Shown: piece after piece, positions 39,721-51,427 of the stretch
How the letters are laid out: each line of letters starts with the position of its first letter
Position numbering within the stretch: position 1 is the stretch's first letter
Origin: Stromatinia cepivora
Taxonomy: Eukaryota > Ascomycota > Leotiomycetes > Helotiales > Sclerotiniaceae
Direction: 5' to 3'
Assembly: GCA_014898415.1 (NCBI GenBank)
Contig: RCTD01000007.1
Location: 496,001 to 560,000 of the forward strand
Length of the DNA: 64,000 bases
Translations under genes and position numbers: made by a program
The notes under the pieces: model-generated
Databases searched by the model: none
Told to the model about the DNA's origin: nothing
What the model saw: the letters and a program-made list of their open reading frames with translations, nothing else

Positions 39721-40339
39721 TCGGAAATCAATAATTAATTCTTTTATATTGTATAAATATACATATTAAGATTGTAATCAAAATTAAGGATATTGAAAGA
39801 AAGATTGTTATTTATATTCAAGAAAAGGTAATGATTTTATTTTATTCTGAAGCATTTGTAACAATGGTTAACAGAAAAGGCAATAACATTTTGTTACCAG
39901 ATTATGATATATTATATAAATCAATTCAATAAGATAATTTTATATCTTTTGTATATATTATTACAGATTCATACAAAACCATTATAATGGAAAATTCTAT
40001 CGATAAAAAAATAATTGTACAATGGAATTTGAAATTGGAAAATGTATTGAACTTTGATACCCAAATTATGACAACAATAAATGAAGTTGATATTTATTAT
40101 CTTGCAAGAATTTTAATTAGAAATCAGTTTTCTGTAAAACGTTTTTTAGCTAAAAGATTGTTAACAATAATAACAACTATAACCTTATGAATATTTACAA
40201 ATACAGGAATACAACAAGGAAATTCAAGTACAAATAATATCGATCTAAAACAAGAAATTATTTTGTTGAATAAAGTGATAGTATTTAAGGATATTATTCA
40301 ACGATCTTAGTTTCAGAAAATAGTACAAAGCGAATCTAT

Positions 40340-43290
40340 ATTATAAAAGAAACATTAGGGATTTGTATTTGTATTAGAAGATGAGGAATTAGAAATAAAA
40401 CTTTACAAAGATTGAAAATCAAAATTTTGATCTGGTAAGGCAAAGGTTTATTTAGTAGGCCGAAAAGATTAAGTTCTAATCGATCAGATTTTTGACAAAT
40501 TGTATTATCAATATTGATTGAAATGGATTAAAAAACCAAGTTTTTTCAGTTTTTCAGTATTTGTTATATAAAGATATATTATAGATTTTAAGGGTATTAT
40601 AAAGAAGAAAGACAGAATTATCGTCGATATCTGTATTCTTAATTGTATTACAAATCCAGATATATATCCTATTCTTATTCAAGCAGATATAATTGTAATT
40701 GTAGCAAATTATCCTTTTATTTTAATTATTGATTATATAAGCTTTTTTTATCAATGGAAAATTAAGCCGGAATATCAAAAGTACTTTATTATATTATTGT
40801 ATTATGATTAAGAAACATTTATTTGTACTGTAATGGGTTTCAGAAATTCATTAGTGTATATTCAAAAACGAATCGATAACATTCTCTGATTGGAATGAGG
40901 ATTCGCATACATCTATATTGATAATATAATCATTTTCAGCAGATCATTTCCTGAGCATATGATACATCTCAAATAAATGTTCATCAAGCTCAAAGCTGTT
41001 AATATAGTATTGAATCTTAAAAAATATTTCTTATTCTATTTTTCGATTATATTGTTTAATCAAAAGATAAATGCATTAGGACTGGCTTTCACGAAAGATA
41101 AGTTGGAGGTTATATAGGTTTTAGTATTCCTACGTATATTGAAACAGTTTGAATACTATCTAGGATTGATTGAATACTTATGATAATATATTCCATATTA
41201 TACTAAGTTATCTACAGATCTGCAAAACAGAAAATGCAAATTGAATAAAACACTGTAGGATTATAAAGGAAATAAATTATCGAAAACGAAAAGAAAATAT
41301 AAGATTACTTAGATTCGATTCAAGAATATCACAAAAGAAGAATAGAAATCATTTACAGATCTTCAATAAACCTTCCGAAAATCTTCGATCTTATATCACT
41401 TTAATCCAGATCGAAAACTTTATATCGATATTGATACATCCAAGAATAATATCGGAGATATAATCTACCACTCTGATATCGATCCTCCAACTCAAAAATC
41501 GATGCAACCCATCATATTCTTGTTTAGATTAATCACCACCACCAAAAAGAATTATTGATCGATAGAATTAGAAATTGCAGATTTATACTAAATAATCTCA
41601 AAAATCAGATATTTGATGAAATTATCCAAGCTTCCGATCATTATTTATATAAATCATTCAGTTAGTATCCAAATAATAATTTAAATATTCATAAATATAT
41701 CGTTGTTAATATAATTAAATCTACATTATCTGTATAACTCCGAATACTTATCCAGATTTAAACTCGATATTCGATATAAACCAGGAAAACTCAATATAAT
41801 CCCTAATGCATTATCGAGATTATATATCACCGATATAACAGTTCAAAAACAAGTTACAAGTGCAATCGAATAAGTATATAGTATATACTCAGAGCTGATA
41901 TACCCCATTGTAGTTTTGCAAATCGAAAAAGTATGGCTGCAGAAACTTAAGATATTGTATATATTGGATCCCAGAACAGTAAAACTGATTGACGAGATTG
42001 AGGAAAATTCAAACCTTGGAATTAATACTATGGATTTGTTATTCGAATTCAAGCAAAGTATATTCTATACTAAATCAGATAGTATATATACCAAAAGAAG
42101 ATTGGTGATATTTAAAGATATAGAGGGCGAAATGTTCGAATATATATACAATCAAATCGATTATTTGGGTTATAATCGTATCTACGAAAGGATCTTTACC
42201 AACTTCTACATTTTTAATATTTCAAAAAAACTATAAGTATATTTATATCATTACTATTAATATAGAGTATCATCGATATCAAAATACTAACCATACAGAT
42301 TTCTGCAATTGATTCTAATATCACTGTATATCTTTCATATTATCTCAATCGACTTCATTTTAGCACTACCAAGATCTATATCAGATTTGTTCGATTGTAT
42401 ATTACTTATAATCGATAAACTATCAAAAGTAGTTACAATTATTTTAGGAAAATCGATATAGAATACAATACAGTAAGGAAATATACTAATCTCATATCTA
42501 CTGGGAATTCTTTGGAATGTTCTGCGGGCCATTATTTCGGATCGAGACAGAAAATTTATATCAGAAGTCTGGAAAGGAATAATGGATTCGTTGGATATAA
42601 AACTATTATTCAATATTGCTTGATATCCACAAATTGATAGTACAAGCGAATGTACAAATCAAACAATAGAGATTGCTTTGAGGTATTATCTATCGATAAT
42701 GGATGATATATCTTTATAACCAAGGACTTTACTATTTATAATTGCAACTCTATCGAATTCTATTTTATGAGGGACAGGTGTAGTATCTACGATAATGATA
42801 TATAATACTAGGATCAAAGAACCGATAGATATTATTGCAAATACATTAGTGGATTTAATCTATGAGGATTCATTAGAAAAATATTAGGATTCTGTTATTT
42901 CAAATAATATATAGATATACCTAATAAAGTTAGCGAATAGTAGAAAATACAATCCAGTAAGAATTGAAGCGATAGATGTAATCAAGTTTGTAATTATATT
43001 TATAAAACGATATTATAATCGATAATACAAATCTATATTTTTCAACATTGAAGATTACATATCATTAAGATTACATCAAGATTATAATATACCAAAAGTC
43101 ACGGAACGAAATACAAAGATCGAATAGCAATTCGCAGGACCCTTTAAAGTGTTGAAAAGGGTTGGATGTTTCATATACAGAATCGAATTATCTAATATAA
43201 TGAAAGTTCATTTAATCATTAGTATTGCACACCTTGAATTAATTCCAGATTCAATTCAAGATCTTTATCGACACCCCTTCGCATAGGGAA
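40340..43290 (+). pseudogene. inner Gypsy RT, RNase H and integrase remnant
   Basis: RT: IIDYISFFYQWRIKPEYQKY, then CTVMGFRNS and YIQKRIDNIL, with the catalytic box now YIDNIIIFS (originally of the DD type). YYLGLIEYL and IPYYTKL follow. RNase H starts near 41,400 with LYIDIDTSKNNIGDIIYHSD. Integrase traces lie at about 42,300-42,700 and the tail DYISLRLHQDYNIPK, GPFKVLKRVGCFIYRIEL at 43,050-43,200. Frequent TAG/TAA. Confidence 0.8.
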
Positions 43291-43582
43291 TCTTGTAGAA
43301 TCCTGAGTTAGTTTTTGAGTGTATTCTGTGTAAACGAAAGCAGTGTAGGAGAGGAGGAGGAGTTTTAATAGAATATTTAATTCGATTCAAAGGAAGAATG
43401 ATGGAATAAGATAAATGGGAACTAGATAAATAGGTTCCAGTAGAAATCATTAAAATGTTTGAGGAATAGAATTACAAATGTATTTTAGCAGACAAATCCA
43501 AAAAGGGAATAATCGGGAGAAAATAGCTTTTGCTTTATTTTTTGCTATACTTTGGGGCAAAATATTATTTATTAGCGGCATT

Positions 43583-43694
43583 TGTTACCAATTAATCATT
43601 AGCTTAGCTTACTAAACGGGAGATCTTATCTTAGATAGAATTTACCCTACTACTTCTAATCTTTATTCTTTTTACACAATACAACTTTGTACCA
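43583..43694 (+). repeat. 3' LTR of the inner Gypsy element
   Basis: 112 bases matching 37,076-37,187 along the full length. Confidence 0.9.
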
Positions 43695-43699
43695 CTTTC

Positions 43700-46430
43700 C
43701 ATTGTATAAGAATAGATCCTATTTCGGAAGAGTATACTATTTTCCGAACTTGATACGGATCATACAAATATAAGATCGTATTATTCAGATTAACAAATAA
43801 TCCTGCAATCTATTAATATTATATAAATGATATTCTATTCGATTATTTAGATATCTTTTATACAGTATATCTTGATGATATTTTAATCTATTCCGAAAAC
43901 AAAGAAGAGTATCAAATTTATATTAAGTTAATTCTTGAATAATTAAAAGCTATTAGTTTACAAATAGATTTCAAAAAATACAAATTCAATATTATATATA
44001 TTAAATACTTAGACTTTATCATCTCTATTAAAAGAATAAAAATGAATTTTGAAAAGATTGAGGTAATTGAAAATTAGATCTTTTTGATAATAGTAAAAGA
44101 GATCTAATTATTCTTCGGTTTTTGTAATTTTTATTAATAGTTCATTAAAGATTATAATATAATAACGAAACCTTTTAACGAATTCATTAAAACAAATGTT
44201 AAGTTTATATTCGACGAAGTATACCAAAATGTATTCAATATCTTGAAGAAAAAGCTTATCTTTGCTCCGCTTTTATAACACTATAATCACCAACTCCCTT
44301 GTATATTCGAAGCAGATATATTCGATAGGGTAATTGCTAGTATATTATTATAACAGTATAACAAAGATTGATTTCCTGTAGTTTATTTTTTCAAAATTAT
44401 AATTATTGTTGAACTAAACTACGAAATTCATGACAAGGAAATATTATCAATCATTCAATCTCTCAATCATTGGAAAGCAGAATTCGTTGGTTCATTATAT
44501 AAAATCAAGATTTATACCGATTATAAGGCCCTTAAATATTTCATAATTATTAAGATTTTTAATACCTAATAAACTTGTTGAATAAAAGTTTTAATTAATT
44601 ATAACTTTATTATTATATATTACTTTGGAAAAGATAATCCTTTTGCCAATACTTTAATCTATCAAATCGATAAATTGGATCTTTAGAATTATATTAAAAA
44701 AAAGAATCGCCTTTAATAATTTATTAAAGACAATCAAATTGATATCGAAATTATAAGAAAAGTTTTACAAAAATATTATCTAAACGAAATAATAATTATT
44801 AGTATCGATTTGAATGAAATCGTTTTTCAATTCGATTTAATTAATTGTATTATCGAAGCAAATAAAACTATAAATAATTTGCTAGCATTCAAAATATAAG
44901 TTATTTAAGGTTATAAGTATATATCATTTCAAAATGATCTTTTACTTTATAATAACCGTTTGGTGGTACCTGATGTTGATAACCTTCGAATTTATTTAAT
45001 TCGTGAAATCTATAATTCCGTTTCTATTATTCATTCTGATATAAATAAAATCTATTTCTTATTATCTCAATAATACTATTGGTCCAGAATATATGATACT
45101 GTAGCTAGATATATACGTAATTGTTACGCTTACAAACGCAATTTCGTTCTATATGATTGTACCCCCGATTTATTACATTCATTTCCGATTCCTAATCGAG
45201 TATAGCAATATATCACTATGGATTATTATAGCTTTAATAAGGATAAATACAGATATGATAATGTTTTAGTCATTATTGATCGATTGATAAAGCAAATTAT
45301 CTCTATACCTTATCACAAATCAATCGATGTTCGAATTCAAGTACAATTATATTTCTACCATATATATCGATATTATGGTTCCCCTGATACTATAATATCG
45401 AATCGCGGCCCCCAATTCATATTATAGTTCTAGAAGGAATTCAGCTAAATCCTAGGAATCGATCTTAAACTATTCATTATTTATCATTCCCAAACCGATG
45501 ATCAAATTGAGATCTATAATCAATACCTTCAACAACAATTAAGACCGTTTGTTAGTTATTATCAAGATAATTGGTCAGAATTCCTATCTATAATGGATTA
45601 TATATAATTTACTCTTTTATACGACTTCTTAAGAGGGTTTATACCCTACGAAACCTTATACAGGTATGCACCGAAATATATATAAGAATAAAAGGAAAAT
45701 GCTGATAAGTTAATAAACAATATAAATATACGTGATACTTGTATATATACAGAATATAATAGATTAGCTTTTGTACAAATAAAAGAAGGCTTATTGCATA
45801 TCCAAGTCAAGATATCGAAATCCACGAATGCTTATTAACATAAGGTCGATTTCGATATCGGAGATTATATATAATTCAATATGAAGAATTATTTTATTCA
45901 AAGATTATCTAAAAAACTGGATTTCTCAATTCAAAAAAGATTCAAGATTATTAATCGATCTAGAAGCTCTTTCAAGTTCGAACTCTTAATTACAATGAAA
46001 ATTCATTCTGTTTTTCTTTCAGATCGATTATATAAGGTATATAACGATCCTCTTTCTAATCAGATACTCAAACCATCTCCATCTATTAATATAATTAATG
46101 ATTCGAAATAAAAAATAGAAAAGATCCTAATAATAAAGAAAACACAAAAAACCCTATTATATAAAATCTTGTGACTTAATAGTAATACCGATCTTATCTG
46201 ATATCCTACTTCCGATCTTAAAACATCATTATATCTCCTATACGATTTTCATCTGGTTAATCCAATGTTGCCTGGTCCTTTTAATCGATTAATTGATTGG
46301 ATAAAGCTTTATGAGAACGAAAAGGATAATTATAATCATATAGATGACGATTCACCCATAAAACCAAAGGAAAGAAAAGTATTCTTCAATACAGCAGACT
46401 AGATGTTATGATTTTATAATGATGCATATA
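43700..46430 (+). pseudogene. Gypsy copy 2, rest of RT, RNase H, integrase, chromodomain
   Basis: RT resumes with the YGSYKYKIVLF segment and the catalytic [14 protein letters not shown] near 43,860-43,910. FFGFCNFY and FIKDYNIITKPFNEFIK follow. RNase H: FEADIFDRVIASILL, NYEIHDKEILSIIQSLNHWK. Integrase at about 44,940-45,600: MDYYSFNKDKYRYDNVLVII, YGSPDTIISNRGPQFIL, HSQTDDQIEIYNQYLQQQLR and PFVSYYQDNWSEFLSIMDY, with the catalytic Asp and Glu positions recognisable. A chromodomain tail near 46,240-46,310 reads YDFHLVNPMLPGPFNRLIDW. Multiple stops. Confidence 0.88.
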
Positions 46431-46644
46431 TATATGATCGTGAAAGGATCGAAAACCCATACAAATTAAAGAGAATTTGATTGTATATATATATGGCCCG
46501 AGTTCTATACAACAGACGAGCTGCCATCACCAAGATAATACAAAGACAATATATTTCAAAAAACTTATGCCTATAATCATTTCAAAAATCATACAAAAGG
46601 AAGCTTGAATATGGTAAGAACGAAATATAATGTTATCTTTATCG

Positions 46645-46975
46645 ATTTCGTTCAATTTGGTTGATTTGGTCAATTTGGTCAATTTGATCAATTTGGTCGA
46701 TTAACTTGATCGATTTCGGAATTGATCATATTAATCATTCATTATCATTATACTATAATTCAACTTCCTTCCCTTTTCTATTGAAACTTTTTCCTTTTAG
46801 AGATTCCCCAAATCAAAGAGAATATGAATCAATATTAATTTAACCAATTGATGAACGATTTGATCGATTTGATCAATTCATTCATCATTTTGATCAATTT
46901 AATCGATTAATTTGATCAATTTGGTCAATTTCCAGTAAATTGACCAAATCAATCAAAATAACTAATTTAATTGAT
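46645..46975. repeat. TTTGGTCAAT repeats inside Gypsy copy 2
   Basis: Nine- to ten-base variants of TTTGGTCAAT and TTTGATCAAT repeated in two clusters around a single-copy spacer. Reverse-complement counterpart of 24,910-25,200. Confidence 0.75.
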
Positions 46976-47076
46976 TTAAAGTTTATAAACCTTTACAAAA
47001 CCTGGTTTCCGATGAAATAGCAATGGAACAAAGGAGTGAAATATTCGAGGGCAAACTTTTCCGAAGGGGGGGATAA

Positions 47077-47358
47077 TGTCACAAATTGTGAACTATAGGA
47101 GATTAACCATATAATACCTTTTATCTCCCATATCAATTTATAAATTAATCATTTATATATATACATTACGATTTATATAATTTAGTATAATAAAATAGTA
47201 ATTCTAATAACGCTTATGTATAATTCTGTAGTCCATAAATGAGTATTTGTATATATATATCTAATCGCTTTTTACGAGCCATAATTCTTCAATTGTAGAT
47301 TCTAAAGAACATAATTGACCCTGTTTATTCAGCTCTACTACGGCTCTTGTGCGTCACA
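47077..47358 (+). repeat. 3' LTR of Gypsy copy 2
   Basis: 282 bases, with both termini intact: TGTCACAAATTGTG at the start and TTGTGCGTCACA at the end. Confidence 0.92.
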
Positions 47359-47363
47359 AAAAG

Positions 47364-50300
47364 CATTTCGTCGATCAAAGGAAAGGGATACCGATCCTTA
47401 TATATCAAGGAATTCAATAATCTGAAGTCTATACAGAATTTCAAATTACCATTAGGTTTCTTGATGAATAGAATGAGTATAATATAAAGAGCTTAATTAA
47501 ATTCAATGAAACCTTTATTGAAATTATCCATAATATATTCTTTGATGATTTCCAATTGTTCTAAGGACATCTTATAAAGCGGGCTATAATATAAAACTTA
47601 TTCTCCTTTATCTTCCAATATAATTTTATAATCATAAAATCGATTAGAAGATAAGATATTTGATTTATACTTGGAAAAGATTCGATAATATTATCGATAT
47701 TCAAATGGTATTTCAAGTTCTGAATCGATTTTGATCAGTACTCGATTGAATTTCTTTCGAACTTTCGTATTCTTGAATTCGATTAAAATAATCAGTACTC
47801 TTTTTTCCATATATCATTCGTTCTATCGAAAGTTTATTATATCATCGAATTCTTTCAAAATAATAATAAAAAATTCAGTTTGTTCATCTCTTTTACATTC
47901 TAATTAAAACTTATCAGATTTGAATATATATAGATCGAGGATTTCGGGCGATATATAGAGGAAGTATTTGTAGATTTATAATAATGATATAATTGATTGG
48001 GAAAAAGATGAATTGAATTTGAAAGGAATCGGGATCTCTTCCTTTTCAACAAAAATCTATATTATATTCATATTTGAAGATTCTTGTTGTACATCATCAA
48101 CTACAATTGATCTATTCAATTATGAATCTCTTCGATTCTAATATTCTTCGAATTGATCATTTTATCGATTAGCATCTTATTGAATTAATTGATCGATCTT
48201 TTGTTTACAAAAGGATAACTAAATAATAAGGAGATTATTCGAATAGAAAATAGTACGGGGTCTTTTTTTAAGTTATTCAAAACATCTATTGAAACAATCG
48301 AATTTCGCTTGAATCTTTGATAACCAAAGTTTATTTAAAATAATATTATAACTTCTTAATTCAATAATAAAAAAAGGGACAAAAGATTGTTCATAGTTAT
48401 CGACCGTTAAATTAAGGAATATGAAATAAATAATGGTATAATCTTGTATATTATTATATCTTTTAACTTCAATTGAAATTTTAAACAGTATAATTCTGGG
48501 TTTAAATATAGGAAATAAATAAATAAGGAATATAGTATTAATAAAAGCGAATTTATTTGCTTTAAAGTTAATGAATACTTTTGATTAATAAATATAATTA
48601 TTTTTCGAAAGGTTGTAAGGGAGGGTGAATATTTCTTCTCTCATAAATTTGGTTAGATCAAGAAATCTTATATCCTATATAATGTTTAGAATGAAAACGG
48701 AGTTTAAGTGTTTAGTTTTAAATGTTTTTTTTCTTCTAAACGGGCATTCTGTATAGCTTCAATTATAGTTTCTGGGCTGAAATTTTCTTCGGTATTCCGA
48801 TATTCTTTGAATTCTTTTGTTTTTTCTTGTACCATCTTGATCTTATTAAGATTATCGATATAAGGCGTTAATATATATATTGTTTCAGGAGAGGAAAAAG
48901 ACAACGAACGTTTGAAGTTCGAATAGTTATTGGATATAGTAGGGCTGGTGTATCCAGGAGGGGTATTCCGGGGTGGAAATGGTTTCGGGAATATAGAGAT
49001 TCCAGAATTGAAGTTGTTAGAGTTTTGAAAGGGTTGCAAGGGGTTTATAATAATTGTTGGTTTGTAAATAGTTATAGAGATTTTTTGATTAATACAATAT
49101 CGATTTTGTTCTTGTAATGAAATTTCGTTTTGATCTATTTTAGTAAGTATATTTATAAATTCTTTTGTAATTTTGTAATCCTTAATGAATATTATTATTG
49201 TTTGTAAAAGAAAATCGGAAATCTTTTATTCGAGATCCCTGAATAGGATTTTATTGTTAATAATCTTTATTTGGATAATAAATAATCTGAATTTTCTATA
49301 TCATTTTAGGAAGTTGTTATGTCGAATTGTATTAAATATGACCTATATTTTGTATTGAGAGCGAGTATCATTGATTTCGGCCGGATTCTGATAGATCGCT
49401 GTAAATTGTTCGATCAATTCGAATATTATGAGTCGGAGTATTCGTATATAAAAAGTATGACAATATGTTTGTATTTTTGATTCGGTTTAATCGATTATGT
49501 ATATATAATATTGTATTTCACTTTTAAATGATATAACATATAGTTCGAATCGTTTTATAACTAATAATTACTACAAATTAATTTTAGATTTAATATCATC
49601 GTTAAGTTTAGTAATAAAATTTATGGGTTTTGATATATATACATTTTGCTATGAATTATGATTAATATAGGAATACAATCTTAACCGATTAAATCGATTT
49701 TTTAAGTAAAAGGATCCCTAATTATTAAATAAATCATCACTTTCTGAAAAAAAAGGAGAATTTTTGGAGAACCCCAAATAATCAGATTGTTTAATCAAAG
49801 TTTTCTTCCTTTAATTTCGGGATCTTCAGGTTTGCTTGGATGAAGATCCTTGAATTTCGATTAAGAGAATAAAAGAAATCCTAGGTACTATTATTGATCT
49901 GGATGCTTGTATAGGCATCATTTGGGGTTCAGAAAAAGGTTACATTATTGCAGAGCTCGTCGTTATTATAGTTTTCAATTGTCGATTCTTCTTTTTCAAA
50001 TTTATAATTATTATATAAAGATCTTATAATTGTAATAATAGTTTGGAAAAAACAATTGAATTGTTAGGAGTATTAACTTTATATATTGGAATCTTCTTTT
50101 GATTAGTTTTCTTTTTTTCAATAATAATATTATCCAATCCTGTATTCATATTTTCTTCAAAGGATTGTTGAAATAATTAAGGAAAAGAAAAGGGTTCCTT
50201 AGAATATATTTTCGAAGGTTCAGAGTATATAGGAGGAGGAGTTCATTGTATTGTGAAAATGATGGTACATTTTTAAAAGTGTTTATATCTTTATCAATTA

Positions 50301-50428
50301 GATCGGAATAGATCTTTTTCTTTTAGATGTAATATTTGTAAAAGTTCATCTAAAAAGGTATTATTAAAATGAAGTATTATTTGGGAGGTTATCAAATAGC
50401 CGAATATTTATAAATGAATTATAGATAA
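47364..50428 (-). pseudogene. Gypsy copy 1, gag, protease and RT start
   Basis: Minus strand, read from 50,428 down to the insertion at 47,363. Gag at 48,704-49,039 reads FNSGISIFPKPFPPRNTPPG and ENFSPETIIEAIQNARLEEK. Protease traces near 48,250-48,700. RT start near 47,364-47,560 mirrors the plus-strand blocks at 36,840-37,020. Ends exactly at the AAAAG target duplication. Confidence 0.83.
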
Positions 50429-50710
50429 TGTAACGTATAAGAATTATAATAGAACTGAATAAACAGGGTCAATTATATTCTTTAGAATCTATAATTGAAG
50501 AATTATGGTTTATAAAAAACGATTAGATATATATATACAAATACTCATTTGTGGATTGCAGGGTTATGCGTAAGCGTTATTAGGGTTATCATTTTATTAT
50601 ACTAAATTATATGATTTGTAATATATGCATATAGATGATCAGCTTATAAATTGATATGGGAGATAAGAGGTATCACGTGGTTAGCCTCCTGTGGTTCACG
50701 ATTCGTGACA
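50429..50710 (-). repeat. 5' LTR of Gypsy copy 1
   Basis: 282 bases. The left end reads TGTAACGTATAAGAATT where copy A at 24,522 has TGTGACGCACAAGAGCC, all transitions. Confidence 0.92.
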
Positions 50711-50715
50711 TAATT

Positions 50716-51427
50716 TAGCGAAATATCAAAACTCAACATTTTTAAATTTATATATTTCGATGATTATAAATTGTTATACACTGAAATTTTGATTTTATAT
50801 TTATTAGAAATTAATTTATACATTTATTATTTCAAAATTTTGAATTTCATATTTTCTTTATAATTATTGAATTTCTAATTTAATATATTTTGATAATATT
50901 TAAATTAAGATTTTGAAATAGATATTTTATAAAATTATTTTTTCTAGTTTTATATAATTATTTAAATGATTTTGAATATTTGATAAAAATTTTGTTTATA
51001 TAATATTGTAAATCAAATTTATAATCATTTTTTGAAATTGTTAGTATTTCATAGATTTTGATGAGGATTGAAAAAGTGCTTACGGAATTTCTGCACCCAC
51101 TGTTGTATCCCCTAATTGGCTGGTGAATTCTTCTAAGATCCCCGTCGAGCGAGACGCCCTGAGATGGTATTCTAGGGAATACGCGCACAGTATTTTAGTA
51201 AATACACAGAAAGATTGGTCCACGTTATGACACTATATGGGGCAAAAATTGAAAACGACTTCTAATCATATACTAGGTATTTAATTCGAGACAAAATGCT
51301 TATTTTTGTAACTACACTATGGGTAGCGTTTTTCTCACGACTTCCCGTGAGTGAAAAGAAGGATTGAACAGCAAAAATAAACTACACATCCTTTGTACTT
51401 CTTGTATTTGCAACTCAGTCATCGGGG
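50716..51427. other. AT-rich flank and promoter region of the reductase gene
   Basis: 50,716-51,060 is extremely AT-rich with no LTR or coding signal. From about 51,060 composition returns to normal and continues into the gene at 51,428. This sharp change marks the edge of the AT-rich block. No gene seen. Confidence 0.5.

Larger units (their letters stand above)
37076..43694 (+). mobile_element. second Gypsy family, inserted in RT of Gypsy copy 2
   Basis: 6.62-kb element with short 112-base LTRs (37,076-37,187 and 43,583-43,694) starting TGTTACCAATTAGTC and ending TTTGTACCA. Target duplication CTTTC is perfect (37,071-37,075 and 43,695-43,699). Content is in plus order gag, zinc-finger knuckle, protease, RT, RNase H, integrase. 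Its sequence differs clearly from the host Gypsy family. All frames contain stops. Confidence 0.9.
33672..47358 (+). mobile_element. Ty3/Gypsy LTR retrotransposon, copy 2 (inserted head-on in copy 1)
   Basis: Same family as copy 1, opposite strand. LTRs 33,672-33,953 and 47,077-47,358, both 282 bases. Target duplication AAAAG is perfect (33,667-33,671 and 47,359-47,363) and falls in the RT of copy 1. Internal order: gag, protease, RT (to 37,075), insertion of a third Gypsy element (37,076-43,694), then the rest of RT, RNase H, integrase and chromodomain to about 46,400. A polypurine tract of seven G stands 5 bases before the 3' LTR. Heavily mutated. Confidence 0.92.
24522..50710 (-). mobile_element. 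Ty3/Gypsy LTR retrotransposon, copy 1 (host of the nest)
   Basis: Reads right to left. The 5' LTR is 50,429-50,710 and the 3' LTR is 24,522-24,803, both 282 bases with TG..CA type ends. The target duplication TAATT is perfect (24,517-24,521 and 50,711-50,715). Left of the 3' end, a run of eight C (the G-rich polypurine tract on the minus strand) sits just inside the LTR. Three internal segments belong to it: 47,364-50,428 (gag, protease, start of RT), 30,887-33,666 (rest of RT, RNase H, integrase, chromodomain) and 24,804-25,395 (3' end). The gaps are a Copia element and a second copy of this family. All frames are full of TAA/TAG, so it is dead. Confidence 0.9.
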
